Shown here piece by piece: positions 1 to 8,995 of a stretch of 64,000 bases of DNA (positions are counted from its first letter, which is position 1; every line of letters starts with the position of its first letter). The notes under the pieces were generated by a model that ran no database searches, was not told the DNA's origin, and saw nothing but the letters and a program-made list of their open reading frames with translations. Position numbers and translations under genes: made by a program. Source of the DNA: Nostoc sp. HK-01 (GTDB lineage Bacteria > Cyanobacteriota > Cyanobacteriia > Cyanobacteriales > Nostocaceae); NCBI GenBank assembly GCA_003990705.1, contig AP018318.1, forward strand, positions 1,054,001 to 1,118,000, given 5' to 3'.

Positions 1-2
1 TT

Positions 3-2207
3 TTGGAGTTAGCTAAAACTAATCCTTATGCCAAGCAAGTAATTAACTCATGGGCTGAGGCGGAATGGTTTACTGCGCGTCCCAAACTGCCAGAATTTAT
101 CACTGTCACAGTGTTTAAAGTTCCTGGCGAAACCAACACCGACGACTTATCCCCCGCCACCCACGCCACCACCCGGCCAGATATTCCTTTACATGCCTTG
201 GCGATGCTAGAAACGCGCCAACAAGGAAGTTTAGAAACCATTGCGGAGTTAAAAAAAATCGGACATCCCGTGGCTTATGTTGGCGATGTAGTAGGAACAG
301 GTTCTTCCCGCAAGTCTGCTATTAACTCCGTGTTGTGGCATACAGGACAAGATATACCCTTTGTGCCGAACAAACGTGCTGGGGGATACATTTTAGGTGG
401 TGCGATCGCGCCTATCTTCTTTAATACAGCCGAAGATGCTGGTGCTTTGCCCATACAATGCGATGTTACCAAGCTAGAAACAGGCATGGTAATTACCATC
501 CATCCTTACAAAGGCACAATTACCAACGAAGCAGGCGAAGTAATTTCCACCTTCACCCTCAAACCCGACACCATCCTTGATGAAGTTCGCGCCGGTGGTC
601 GTATCCCTTTACTCATTGGGCGTACCCTCACCGACAAAACTCGCCAAGCCCTAGGTTTAGAACCAAGCACAGTATTTATCCGTCCCGAACAACCAGCCGA
701 CACAGGTAAAGGTTACACCCTCGCCCAAAAAATGGTGGGGAAAGCCTGCGGTTTACCCGGTGTCCGTCCCGGTACATCTTGCGAACCCATCATGACCACC
801 GTTGGTTCTCAAGATACCACAGGCCCCATGACCCGCGACGAGTTAAAAGAACTCGCTTGTCTCGGTTTTAGTGCAGACTTAGTAATGCAGAGTTTCTGTC
901 ATACCGCCGCATATCCCAAACCCGTAGACATCAAAACTCACCACGACCTCCCCGACTTTTTCGCCCAACGTGGCGGGGTTGCATTACGTCCTGGCGATGG
1001 TATCATCCACTCTTGGTTAAACCGGATGCTGTTACCCGACACAGTAGGTACAGGCGGCGACTCTCACACCCGCTTCCCCTTGGGTATTTCCTTCCCAGCT
1101 GGTTCTGGGTTAGTAGCCTTTGCGGGTGCGTTGGGTGTCATGCCTTTAGATATGCCAGAGTCAGTATTGGTAAGATTCAAAGGTGAATTGCAACCTGGTA
1201 TCACCTTGCGAGATATCGTCAACGCCATTCCCTACGTCGCTATGCAAAAAGGCTTGCTGACAGTAGAGAAGCAGAACAAGAAAAACGTCTTCTCTGGCAA
1301 AATTTTAGAAATGGAAGGCCTGCCAGACTTAAAAGTAGAACAAGCCTTTGAACTCACAGATGCTTCCGCCGAACGTTCTTGTGCAGGTTGTACAATTAAG
1401 CTGAGTGTCGAGACAGTTTCGGAATATCTGCGTTCTAATATTGCGTTGTTAAAAAACATGGTAGCCAGAGGCTATCACGATGAACGTACCATTATGCGCC
1501 GCGTCGCCAAAATGGAAGAATGGTTAGCCAACCCCGTGTTACTAGAAGCTGACGCAGATGCGGAGTATGCAGAAATAATTGAAATTGATTTAAACGAAAT
1601 CAAAGAACCAATTGTTGCTGCTCCTAATGACCCTGATAATGTTAAGTTATTATCAGAAGTTGCTAATGATCCAGTACAAGAAGTATTTGTTGGTTCTTGT
1701 ATGACAAACATTGGTCATTATCGAGCAACTGCGAAAGTTTTAGAAGGTGCAGGGGAAGTTAAAACTCGTTTGTGGATAGCGCCACCAACCCGTATGGATG
1801 AACACCAATTAAAAGAAGAAGGTGTATACAGCATTTTTGGTGCGGCTGGTGCAAGAACCGAAATGCCAGGATGCAGTTTATGTATGGGAAATCAGGCGCG
1901 AGTTGCTGATGGCACAACTGTATTTTCTACCTCCACCCGCAACTTTAATAACCGTATGGGTAAAGATGCCAGAGTGTATCTAGGTTCAGCAGAATTAGCA
2001 GCAGTTTGCGCGTTATTAGGGCGTATTCCCACAGTGCAGGAATACCTTGATATTGTGGCGAATAAGATTCATCCTTTTGCTGATAATTTGTATCGGTATT
2101 TGAACTTTGATCAAATTGCTGGTTTTGAGGATGAAGGGCGTGTGATTCCGTTGGAACAGATGCCCAAGATTGAGGACATTTTAGGTATGCCTACTGCGGC
2201 GAGGTAG
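3..2207 (+). CDS. acnB: Aconitate hydratase B (bifunctional aconitase / 2-methylisocitrate dehydratase), 3' part
   Basis: Interconverts citrate and isocitrate in the TCA pathway, in the cytosol. The reading frame is open to the left edge, and the 734 visible residues compare with about 865 for AcnB, so roughly 130 N-terminal residues lie outside the window. Seen: the AcnB block around [18 protein letters not shown], the stretch [12 protein letters not shown], and the [4Fe-4S] cysteine sites [12 protein letters not shown] and [10 protein letters not shown] (CxxC). This is AcnB rather than AcnA: the swivel-like domain precedes the catalytic core. A strong terminator-like hairpin follows the stop. 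Codon use is ordinary for the window. Confidence 0.95.
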   Translation: MELAKTNPYAKQVINSWAEAEWFTARPKLPEFITVTVFKVPGETNTDDLSPATHATTRPDIPLHALAMLETRQQGSLETIAELKKIGHPVAYVGDVVGTGSSRKSAINSVLWHTGQDIPFVPNKRAGGYILGGAIAPIFFNTAEDAGALPIQCDVTKLETGMVITIHPYKGTITNEAGEVISTFTLKPDTILDEVRAGGRIPLLIGRTLTDKTRQALGLEPSTVFIRPEQPADTGKGYTLAQKMVGKACGLPGVRPGTSCEPIMTTVGSQDTTGPMTRDELKELACLGFSADLVMQSFCHTAAYPKPVDIKTHHDLPDFFAQRGGVALRPGDGIIHSWLNRMLLPDTVGTGGDSHTRFPLGISFPAGSGLVAFAGALGVMPLDMPESVLVRFKGELQPGITLRDIVNAIPYVAMQKGLLTVEKQNKKNVFSGKILEMEGLPDLKVEQAFELTDASAERSCAGCTIKLSVETVSEYLRSNIALLKNMVARGYHDERTIMRRVAKMEEWLANPVLLEADADAEYAEIIEIDLNEIKEPIVAAPNDPDNVKLLSEVANDPVQEVFVGSCMTNIGHYRATAKVLEGAGEVKTRLWIAPPTRMDEHQLKEEGVYSIFGAAGARTEMPGCSLCMGNQARVADGTTVFSTSTRNFNNRMGKDARVYLGSAELAAVCALLGRIPTVQEYLDIVANKIHPFADNLYRYLNFDQIAGFEDEGRVIPLEQMPKIEDILGMPTAAR

Positions 2208-2249
2208 GTAGTTTTTAAGGAAAAATTTAACTTGCCAGTGTACAAAGCG

Positions 2250-2297
2250 CGCCAAGAACAAGACAAGATTAAGTCTTTAAACCTCTTGGCGTTTTTT
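2250..2297 (+). terminator. Rho-independent terminator after acnB
   Basis: CGCCAAGA (2250-2257) pairs with TCTTGGCG (2284-2291), followed by six T (2292-2297). It lies 43 bp past the acnB stop. Confidence 0.8.
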
Positions 2298-2371
2298 ACT
2301 AAATTTATACAATTCTGCTAAAGCAGTAATGATAATATGTATATGTAACAACATACACACACATTAGCCCT

Positions 2372-2803
2372 GTGGATTTAAGTAACATACCCAAACCCAT
2401 ACTATATGCCTCAATTGGTGTTTTTTTACTTGTAGTAGGTTATGGTGCTGCAAAGCACGTTCCAGGGCTTAATAGCTCAAATGAGCCAAATAATGACAAT
2501 CCAGCTTCTAAAGTTTCAAATTCAAAGAGTGTCAAAATACTTGTTTTTGATGAAGACTCTCAACAGGCTGTGGTTGGAGCAAAAGTAATAATGGAATCTG
2601 AAGGAGGAGTTGATTCAGATACAACTGATAATTTAGGTTTTTTTCGAGTTCAAATACCAAATACAGATTATGTAAGGATTCGTTTGAGTAAAAATGGTTG
2701 TACTCCTTATAATCAAAATATAAATTTACTAAGCAATCCTGATAGACCTAAACAAATTATATTGAAATGCTCTAAAACCAATATACCTAGCCTTAATAAA
2801 TAA
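2372..2803 (+). CDS. Membrane-anchored protein with a carboxypeptidase-regulatory-like beta domain
   Basis: 143 residues from a GTG start. One N-terminal hydrophobic segment (about residues 9-27, ILYASIGVFLLVVGYGA) is followed by a Ser/Asn-rich linker. A domain from about residue 52 (SVKILVFDEDSQQAVVGAKV...TDNLGFFRVQIP) has the pattern of the CarboxypepD_reg/transthyretin-like beta fold. It is probably anchored in a membrane with the domain outside the cytoplasm. The next gene starts 16 bp downstream and is also a membrane protein, so the two are likely co-transcribed. The function is not recognised. The gene is AT-rich relative to acnB. Confidence 0.6.
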   Translation: MDLSNIPKPILYASIGVFLLVVGYGAAKHVPGLNSSNEPNNDNPASKVSNSKSVKILVFDEDSQQAVVGAKVIMESEGGVDSDTTDNLGFFRVQIPNTDYVRIRLSKNGCTPYNQNINLLSNPDRPKQIILKCSKTNIPSLNK

Positions 2804-2819
2804 CTGATGTAATCTATTA

Positions 2820-3470
2820 ATGTCATCTCTACGCCAGCATTTTCAGCGTATAAAAGAAATAGTTGATTGGAGTTGGACTCTAGCTCTGCTTTGTCTCATC
2901 GGTTATCTAACGCTAGGGCAACTTGCCCAATTGTATTGGGCAATGCTGTTTTTAGGGGGTGTGGCAGGTAGTTTCGGACTTTTTTATGAATTTTCATGTG
3001 AAAAATTGGCAGAGCTAGATTCTCTTGATACTTATGAACTTCAGAAAGCTAATGCATCAGCTGCTGCGGCTCAAGTTATACTTGGAAAATTTGCTAACAG
3101 AAATCCTACAATTACAAACTACTCTTCAGATTTTGTAAGAGCAAAAGAGCAAGTAAATAATACTATACAAACTTCTTATACTAAGTTTCATGAGAAAGCT
3201 TATCAAAAAAGACGGTCTACTGAGCCAAAACCGCCAAAACCAACTCAACAAATACAACCACCGATAAGCCACTCACCTCCACAAAGCTCAACATCATCTA
3301 ATGCAGCATCACCAAGAACGCCACAATTAAGTAGAGCAAGTAAGGCAAAACTTACAGCAAGAGAGTATAAGAGCATTTCTAATCCAAGTGATTATGAATT
3401 TGTTCAAGGATACATGAAAAGAAATGGAACTTGGGTAGATGGATATTATAGGAGAAAAAGACGTAGATGA
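2820..3470 (+). CDS. Hypothetical protein with two membrane segments and a Pro/Ser-rich linker
   Basis: 216 residues. Two adjacent hydrophobic segments (about residues 18-52) form a hairpin in the membrane. Then come an Ala-rich helical stretch, a Pro/Gln/Ser-rich low-complexity linker (about 130-165) and a basic C-terminus (GYMKRNGTWVDGYYRRKRRR). The ending YVQGYMKRNGTWVDGYYR-like pattern resembles short 'GYxRxNGTxVxGYxR' segments seen in many small bacterial proteins, so it may be a separate module. It follows the preceding gene by 16 bp. The role is unknown. Confidence 0.6.
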   Translation: MSSLRQHFQRIKEIVDWSWTLALLCLIGYLTLGQLAQLYWAMLFLGGVAGSFGLFYEFSCEKLAELDSLDTYELQKANASAAAAQVILGKFANRNPTITNYSSDFVRAKEQVNNTIQTSYTKFHEKAYQKRRSTEPKPPKPTQQIQPPISHSPPQSSTSSNAASPRTPQLSRASKAKLTAREYKSISNPSDYEFVQGYMKRNGTWVDGYYRRKRRR

Positions 3471-3538
3471 TAAAAGTTACAATAATAAAAATTAAATAAG
3501 TAAAACTAGTAATCGCACCTTCCCATATTCCACATCAA

Positions 3539-3632
3539 CCTAACCCCCCAGCCCCCTTCTTTTGTAGGGAAAGGGGAGAAATCATACTCCCCTCTCTGAC
3601 GCGGAGAGGGGTTGGGGGAGAGGTCAGCCATA
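3539..3632. repeat. C/G-rich palindromic repeat, left copy beside the DUF559 gene
   Basis: Begins with CCTAACCCCCCAGCCCCCTTC (3539-3559, 21 bases in two blocks CCTAACCCCCCAG and CCCCCTTC) and continues with two hairpin-forming parts (CCCCCTTC...GAAAGGGG and CCCCTCTC...GAGAGGGG). A near-identical start recurs at 4083-4103. This type of repeat is widely dispersed in cyanobacteria. Confidence 0.75.
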
Positions 3633-3667
3633 ATGTATGAATAAACACCAGCAGCTAAGATTCATAC

Positions 3668-4087
3668 ATGAATAATCCAACACCGCCACACAAATCACCA
3701 CGTAAAGAAGAAAAAACTCATAACATAGTCATCGGACAAACAATAAACCTAGATAAAATGCAGCGTACTAAAGAACTTCGTCGCCAAATGACACCAGAAG
3801 AAAAAATTCTTTGGCAACATCTTCGTGGTAATCGTCTTAATGGATTACACTTTCGTCGTCAGCAAATCATTGATGGTTTTATTGCAGATTTTTACTGTCA
3901 CGCAGCTAGATTAGTGATAGAAGTAGATGGCAAAATTCATGAACAACAAGCTGAATATGATGTAGAACGTGACAAAGTTTTGTTAGCAAGAGGATTGCGT
4001 TTATTAAGGATTAGAAATGAGGAAGTGGAACAGCAACTTGATCGGGTTTTAATGCTGATTTCTCAAGCGTGTTTTGAAGAGACCTAA
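3668..4087 (+). CDS. DUF559 domain protein (Vsr/very-short-patch-like endonuclease fold)
   Basis: 139 residues. The DUF559 domain covers about residues 33-135. It has the typical ordering: RTKELRRQMTPEEKILWQHLR, FRRQQIIDGFIADFYC, then LVIEVDGKIH, where D and E fit the PD-(D/E)xK-like active site, then a C-terminal RLLRIRNEEVE. The family is predicted to cut DNA, but activity is not established for most members. Direct repeats frame the gene. Its stop codon (TAA, 4085-4087) lies inside the right repeat, so the repeat supplies the end of the protein. Confidence 0.8.
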   Translation: MNNPTPPHKSPRKEEKTHNIVIGQTINLDKMQRTKELRRQMTPEEKILWQHLRGNRLNGLHFRRQQIIDGFIADFYCHAARLVIEVDGKIHEQQAEYDVERDKVLLARGLRLLRIRNEEVEQQLDRVLMLISQACFEET

Positions 4088-4125
4088 CCCCCTAACCCCC
4101 TTCCCTACGAGGGAAGGGGGGACAA
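4083..4125. repeat. C/G-rich palindromic repeat, right copy beside the DUF559 gene
   Basis: CCTAACCCCCTAA plus CCCCCTTC (4083-4103) repeats the left copy with two mismatches in 21. It is followed by a hairpin, CCCCCTTCCCT / AGGGAAGGGGG. It contains the stop of the DUF559 gene. Confidence 0.75.
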
Positions 4126-4551
4126 TTCTGGTGTTTTTCTGTGTTGAGGATTCAGGCGATCGCACTCAAATATTGATAAAATCTACAAACTTGGCCTTGT
4201 GTGTATCCTTTCACATCCTCCTAGATAGCACAGATTGGTAAGTATATACTTTCCTACAAATATAGAAAAAAGCTATCGAGTGATTGCATAAACCGTATTG
4301 TGCTTGATGGCTGGTAGTTAGGCTGATTTTAATTCTGCATCTGCGATTCCATAAACTTTCCAATTTAATCTGGGAATTTTAAATCGATTTTGATGTATCC
4401 TAGATTTTCTTAGGTAATTTTTTCAACACCCAAGTTCATAAAACTTTTTTGCGGATTTTGCTCAAGGTTCTTGAAGAAGTTCTTGAACTCTCTAAGAATC
4501 TACCTTTTGTTGCTTATTTCTTTGTCACACTTTAAGGCTTAACAAATCATC
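4126..4551. other. Intergenic, AT-rich
   Basis: No credible ORF or RNA gene seen. It holds one HIP1-like site near 4157 and AT-rich upstream sequence for the next small gene. Confidence 0.5.
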
Positions 4552-4812
4552 ATGGATATACGACTCATCAAAAAATCCGAAAAATTAATCCTGAAAAAAA
4601 TAAAACAGATAGAAGAAGAAAATCTTTCAATAGATGATTTTGAGAGCCAAGAAGCTACAGTTGAGGAAAAACAAGCAATCAATTTAGTAGAAAATAGAGA
4701 GGATGACTATATTCCATTGCGAGATAATCCTGTAGTTTTATCTATCGCCAATTCTGGATGGCAGGTTTCGGAAATCTTACGGGATATCAGAGTAGATACT
4801 TTCTACGATTGA
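4552..4812 (+). CDS. Small hypothetical protein
   Basis: 86 residues, strongly charged. It has a Lys/Glu-rich N-terminal half that could be helical (LIKKSEKLILKKIKQIEEEN), an acidic middle and a more hydrophobic C-terminal part (PVVLSIANSGWQVSEILRDIR). The size and charge pattern would suit an antitoxin, but no toxin gene is next to it, so that is only a guess. A terminator-like palindrome begins 31 bp after the stop, which supports a real transcript. Confidence 0.5.
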   Translation: MDIRLIKKSEKLILKKIKQIEEENLSIDDFESQEATVEEKQAINLVENREDDYIPLRDNPVVLSIANSGWQVSEILRDIRVDTFYD

Positions 4813-4843
4813 TCAATAATTTGGTAAAAATCAATAGGGTCAC

Positions 4844-4872
4844 ATACCCGGTTTCTCTCAGAAATCGGGTAT
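4844..4872 (+). terminator. Palindrome, terminator-like, ATACCCG...CGGGTAT type
   Basis: ATACCCGGTTTCT pairs with AGAAATCGGGTAT (13 pairs, one G-U), 3-nt loop. Only a weak T-run follows. Related in sequence to the palindrome at 13479-13509, so it may be a dispersed repeat serving as a terminator. Confidence 0.6.
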
Positions 4873-4965
4873 CTTGTTGAATAAGAATAGGCAAAGATTC
4901 GCTTATTTATGTTGAATGCCTTGTGGTAAGTTTTTTGCTAGTTATCACAATATCTTGATATCGCA

Positions 4966-5769
4966 ATGCTAGAGCTAGTATTAATCAAGCTGGGGGGTTC
5001 CTTAATTACTGATAAGAATCAACCATACACTGCTCGACTAGAAACTATGCAGCACCTAGTTGAGGAAATTAGTCTAGTCCGCCAGCAAAATCCTAGTTTA
5101 AAAATGATTATTGGCAATGGGGCTGGTTCCTTTGGTCATCAGTCAGCGCATAAATACAATACTATCAATGGTGTTGTCTGTGATGCTGAAAAACTAGGAT
5201 TTTGTCTAGTCCACCAAGATGTTTTAGATTTAAATGTATTACTAGCTAAGTATTTTTTACAAGCAGGTTTGCCAGTAGTTAGTTTACCACCTCTAACTAT
5301 GGCAATCACTCACAATAAAAAACTAATTAAAGCTGACTTTTCTGTGATTGAAAACAGTTTACAATCTGGCTTAATGCCTTTAGTTTTTGGTGATGTGGTT
5401 TTCGACAAAGCTATTGGTGGGACTATTCTTTCTACTGATACATTGTTAGCAGAATTAGCTAAATACTTTCATAGTCAAGGTAACTACCAAGTACGACTCA
5501 TCAACGCAGGTAATTATCCTGGTGTGTACGACCAAAATAGGCAAGTAATACCTCATATTACGCCAGCCAATTATTCCCAAATTAAAGCTGTTATTGGTAA
5601 GAGCGCATCGGTAGATGTGACTGGTGGTATGACCCAGAAAGTAGAAGAGTTTTTAGCTATTTCTAGGTTAGGAATTGATTGTTGGATAATTGACGGCAAT
5701 ATTTCGGGAAATTTAGTCAAGGCTGTTTTGGGACAGCCGACTTTAGGGACGGTAATTCGTGCATTTTAA
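4966..5769 (+). CDS. Isopentenyl phosphate kinase-like protein (amino acid kinase family)
   Basis: 267 residues. Expected reaction: ATP-dependent phosphorylation of isopentenyl phosphate, or another isoprenoid monophosphate, to the diphosphate in the cytosol. Seen: the amino-acid-kinase start KLGGSLITDK (residues 8-17); NGAGSFGHQSAHKY with His58, matching the histidine that distinguishes isopentenyl phosphate kinases from other kinases of the fold; then LVFGDVVFD and GGTILSTDTLLAELA for nucleotide binding; and DVTGGMTQK near the end. Length is normal for the family. It converges with the SPFH gene, with 5 bp between the two stops. Glutamate 5-kinase or aspartate kinase is unlikely given His58 and the absence of PUA or ACT domains. 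Confidence 0.8.
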   Translation: MLELVLIKLGGSLITDKNQPYTARLETMQHLVEEISLVRQQNPSLKMIIGNGAGSFGHQSAHKYNTINGVVCDAEKLGFCLVHQDVLDLNVLLAKYFLQAGLPVVSLPPLTMAITHNKKLIKADFSVIENSLQSGLMPLVFGDVVFDKAIGGTILSTDTLLAELAKYFHSQGNYQVRLINAGNYPGVYDQNRQVIPHITPANYSQIKAVIGKSASVDVTGGMTQKVEEFLAISRLGIDCWIIDGNISGNLVKAVLGQPTLGTVIRAF

Positions 5770-5774
5770 TTTTA

Positions 5775-7358
5775 TTACCGATTAATCCGAATTAACTCTG
5801 TCAAAATACTATCCAAGCTACCATTAACTTGAATTTTTTCAATCTTCTCGGCGATTCGTTCTAGTACTTCCAGTTCTTTTAACCGCAATGCGACGGGATT
5901 ATCCTCCATAACTCTGGCAGTATTTAACATACTGCGAGTTGCAGCGGTTTCTTCACGACGACGAACTACGTTGGCTTGGGCTGCTTTTTCCGCTTCTACT
6001 ACTTTGCTCAAAATAGTTTTAATTTCACCGGGAAGGATAATATCTTTTACCCCCACCGAATCAACTTCAATTCCATAGTCGGCGGTTTTTTGGCGAATAT
6101 ATTCAAAAATACTGTTATCGATTGCGCCTTTATCCTCTAGCAACGCATCTAGAGTTCTTTCTCCGACGGCGCCACGCAAAGCAAATTGTAGCTCTTTGTA
6201 TAAGTAGCCAACAATATCCACTAACCCATTTTTGGCTCTCAAAGGGTCAATGATGCGATACCCAGCAGTTAAATTTAAGCGTAACGGTACTTTGTCTTTA
6301 GACAGGATATCTTGACCAGATACTTCTAACGTTTGCTGACGCAGATCAAAAACTTGTGTTTGCAAAGAACGCCCGAATAGCCACCAGACGTGCATTCCTG
6401 GTTGCAGTTGTGTTTGAAATTCTTGATTGATGTAGAGTAGCCCAAGATACTGTGCTGGAACTTCGCAGATATGCAAACAATTGCGGCTTAAAGCGAGAGT
6501 TTCTGGTAAGCCTGAAACTAACTCAGCAATTAAACGTGGTGGTAATGTTGCATCAGTGTTGATGTCAATGACTTCTACTTCCACACCCCGCCAAAATAGT
6601 TTGCGACTACATGGCTTGAGGATAGCAATGACTTTACCTTGATAGCGAGCGATCGCTACTTGCTGATTTTGTAACTGCACTATCTCACAATAAGCCGCGA
6701 CAAACTCAGGATGTCGTTCAATCAACACCTCTTCTAAGGGAAAATCAGGATTTGGGACAATTCGGCTGAGAGTCCGCACTGTCACATCTCTATCAATCGC
6801 CCAAAAAGCATACTCACCAGATTCTAGCGGCTGTACAAAGTTGTTCTGCACATACAGCAAACCAATCTCATACTCGGAAATTTGGAATTTCTTAATTCCA
6901 TTCAAGGCAATTCCCCGTAATTGTTGCACAAACTCAGCAGGTAATGCCAAACTTTCAGTTACGTTAAAAAGATGAGTTTCTACTTCAATAAAACCACGCC
7001 AAAAAGCCCGGAGTTGATTTGGCGGAATGCTAACCCAATTTTGACCCCAACGGACTAAAGCAGCTTGATTGAATCCAGTTCTCACTACTACAAGATATTC
7101 CTGTAATTCTGAACTGTGATTTCGCAACAATAGTTCCAAGTTTTCAATCTTAGCTTCCGGTTGGTTGAGGTCGTAGGTTGTGACTTGCCAATGTTTGCCA
7201 AAATAAGTGTAATTACCAGGCTGTAAAATTTTCTTAAAATCACTGCGGTGATATAAAATACCAATTTCGTTAGGTTTGATATAGAAAGTTTTCCACATAG
7301 TAATTCTCATAGATAAATTAGGCTGTTTTAGCCTAGAAAGAAGATTTGATAAAAACAT
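5775..7358 (-). CDS. SPFH/band-7 (slipin-like) protein with a repeated N-terminal half
   Basis: 527 residues. The C-terminal part (about 345-520) is an SPFH/slipin domain: LSKDKVPLRLNLTAGYRIIDP, LYKELQFALRGAVGERTLDALL, YGIEVDSVGVKDIILPGEI, then a helical VVEAEKAAQANVVRRREETAA. No N-terminal membrane hairpin is seen, unlike classical stomatins. Residues about 30-340 are built from recurring units of the form 'xxIGLLYxxxxFxxxLxPGxYxxW...xxVxxxDL', at about 30, 162 and 302, with weaker copies near 90 and 222. Such proteins act as scaffolds at membranes in general; the substrate here is unknown. The start is uncertain, since Met17 and Met21 are alternatives and none has a good ribosome site. Confidence 0.75.
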   Translation of the reverse strand: MFLSNLLSRLKQPNLSMRITMWKTFYIKPNEIGILYHRSDFKKILQPGNYTYFGKHWQVTTYDLNQPEAKIENLELLLRNHSSELQEYLVVVRTGFNQAALVRWGQNWVSIPPNQLRAFWRGFIEVETHLFNVTESLALPAEFVQQLRGIALNGIKKFQISEYEIGLLYVQNNFVQPLESGEYAFWAIDRDVTVRTLSRIVPNPDFPLEEVLIERHPEFVAAYCEIVQLQNQQVAIARYQGKVIAILKPCSRKLFWRGVEVEVIDINTDATLPPRLIAELVSGLPETLALSRNCLHICEVPAQYLGLLYINQEFQTQLQPGMHVWWLFGRSLQTQVFDLRQQTLEVSGQDILSKDKVPLRLNLTAGYRIIDPLRAKNGLVDIVGYLYKELQFALRGAVGERTLDALLEDKGAIDNSIFEYIRQKTADYGIEVDSVGVKDIILPGEIKTILSKVVEAEKAAQANVVRRREETAATRSMLNTARVMEDNPVALRLKELEVLERIAEKIEKIQVNGSLDSILTELIRINR

Positions 7359-7700
7359 TTATCAGTGTTGCTTGAAGAATTTACCTGGATGTTTTCTGGC
7401 AAGTAGGTAAAACTTGATGTATCACAAATTGCCTGACACACCCTGTAATTGAGCTAATAAGTTTTTAACATCTGTAATACATATAATACATTGCAACTTC
7501 AGACTCTGCAAATGTGGGAATTTATGCACTACTCATCTGTACTACAAAGAGAGTTAGCGATCGCTCTACAGCATTACCAGAAGTCCAGCCAAGAGAGGAA
7601 ACACAAAAATTAAGGTGCGTTAGGCTTTAAGCCGTAACACACCATGAATCTACACCCTCATACCTTAGATCAGGTGTAGCAAACGAAAACTATCTGGAAA
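7359..7700. other. Intergenic with HIP1 site and a hairpin repeat
   Basis: Contains a HIP1 octamer near 7559, an isolated 13-base match (7503-7515, ACTCTGCAAATGT) to the a2 arm of the retron RNAs, and the palindrome at 7614-7643. No coding region seen. Confidence 0.5.
7614..7643. repeat. Palindromic repeat GGTGCGTTAGGCTT/AAGCCGTAACACACC
   Basis: An imperfect inverted repeat, of the kind found dispersed in cyanobacterial intergenic DNA. It lies 58 bp beyond the end of the RidA-like gene and could end its transcript. Confidence 0.6.
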
Positions 7701-8273
7701 TTAATACCAGCCATTATTGGATGATTCTGGAATCACCGCATAAGCATCAATTTCAAACAACATACCGTCCAGAGCCAATCTCGGAACAGGAATCAATGTG
7801 TTTGCGGGTGGTGTGTTACCCCATAAATTACCAATTTCGCGTCCTAATGGAATCAATTTCTCTTGAGTGTGATTGACTATCAGAACAGTTGTTTTGACTA
7901 CATCTTTAGGTCTTGCACCGGCTGCATTTAAGGCAAACCGCAGATTCTGAAAAGCTCGTACTAACTGTGCTTCATAGTCATTGGAAACAAGATTACCTTG
8001 TAAATCTGACCCAAATTGACCAGAAATATATACAGTTCTTGTTCTTGGAGGTGTAATCGCTATATGACTATAGCCATTTTGAGGGGCATTATATAAAGTT
8101 GGCGGATTAAGCAAAGTTACATCTCTATTTGCATTACCCTGAGCAATTACTTCCTTTTGTGTTCCTGCAACTAAAGCGGTACCTAATCCACTACCTCCTA
8201 GCCACAAAAGAGCATTTCGCCGTGAGAATTTTGTCACTATTGAATTGACCGCACTGGTGATCCGTTGATTCAT
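7701..8273 (-). CDS. RidA/YjgF family protein with a twin-arginine signal
   Basis: RidA proteins hydrolyse reactive enamine/imine intermediates, and many relatives have other roles. The domain covers about residues 60-190 (YSHIAITPPRTRTVYISGQFGSD, VRAFQNLRFALNAAGA, VVKTTVLIV, then a C-terminal FEIDAYAVIPE). The N-terminus has SRRNALLWLGGSGLGTALVAG, a twin-arginine export signal with a hydrophobic core, so the protein is probably exported folded; a periplasmic RidA is unusual. The start at 8273 (MNQRITSA) is preferred over the longer frame to 8300 because GGAG stands 5 nt before it. It is on the same strand as the retron but about 340 bp away. Confidence 0.8.
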   Translation of the reverse strand: MNQRITSAVNSIVTKFSRRNALLWLGGSGLGTALVAGTQKEVIAQGNANRDVTLLNPPTLYNAPQNGYSHIAITPPRTRTVYISGQFGSDLQGNLVSNDYEAQLVRAFQNLRFALNAAGARPKDVVKTTVLIVNHTQEKLIPLGREIGNLWGNTPPANTLIPVPRLALDGMLFEIDAYAVIPESSNNGWY

Positions 8274-8606
8274 TGAAGCTCCGTAGATATGATTTCTCAA
8301 TTTTTGACTAGGCTCAAATTCTATTATGTATTTAATAGTCCTTAAAAATCACCACAAATCCCACTAATTGAGTGCAATTACGTAACGAATATACTAACTT
8401 TAAAGTATCTTTAATATTTCAATAATTGGTCTAAAAAATTTATAGTTTTTTGAAAAAAATAGCTAATTTTACAAAATTTTTGCTGTTATCGTTTTTCTTG
8501 GTACACAAATCATTTCAGCATCAAATCGGGTTGCTGTAATTTTATGATGATTAATTTGATCATCAGGTTATATCTACAGCTATTGCGAAAATACAACATA
8601 TCTAAT
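8274..8606. other. AT-rich intergenic between the RidA gene and the downstream retron RNA copy
   Basis: No ORF, tRNA or repeat recognised. It is where a second RT gene would be expected if a complete retron unit had been duplicated, but no RT-like reading frame is visible. Confidence 0.5.
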
Positions 8607-8609
8607 TTT

Positions 8610-8891
8610 AAACTCTGCAAATGTCAATGTTAACAGTTTAGTTGCGGGCAAAAATCTCTCCAAAACTGGATTAAAAGTGCTACTACTTTCTTGAAGCTCC
8701 CCAAGGGTAATCTCAAAAAATACGGCAGCCCTTAGATATGCCGTTCAGTTTGTCAGTTCCAGAAAACTGGATGTGACTAACGAAGGGACATACTCAAAAT
8801 TAAGGAGGAAACAATTGCACTAGCTTCCTTGCTGTTACTAACGAAGATTATGAGTAATCAACGCTAGTAGAACACTAACACCGCAGAGTTT
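8610..8891 (-). ncRNA. Second, diverged copy of the retron msr-msd RNA (no RT directly downstream)
   Basis: About 280 bp similar along its whole length to the RNA at 10282-10556, in the same orientation. The outer arms are AAACTCTGC (8610-8618) and GCAGAGTTT (8883-8891); in RNA the pairing extends with G-U pairs and a bulge. Shared internal blocks include AACGAAGG.ACATACTCAA, ATATGCCGTTC and the msd-side arm CTTTCTTGA/TCAAAAAA. The first hairpin keeps pairing with different bases (TTACT/AGTAA here, GACTAC/GTAGTC in the other copy). The basal msd stem is less regular, so this copy may be decaying or may act in trans with the same RT. Confidence 0.7.
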
Positions 8892-8995
8892 ACTAACCAA
8901 AATAGATTTTTTCTTTCTTGGTTTTTCCCGATTCTGTGAGTGCGAAATAGCCTTGTCCCTAACAAGGTGCCTTTATCCAAGGCGAGGTTTTGTGT

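Noticed and set aside
2372-4812. Toxin-antitoxin or phage island around the small genes
   Set aside because: No paired toxin/antitoxin motifs, integrase or phage gene; only a DUF559 protein is recognisable.
7503-7515. ACTCTGCAAATGT identical to the a2 arm of both retron RNAs
   Set aside because: No matching a1 arm or internal retron RNA sequence nearby. At most a fragment, so not called a third RNA copy.
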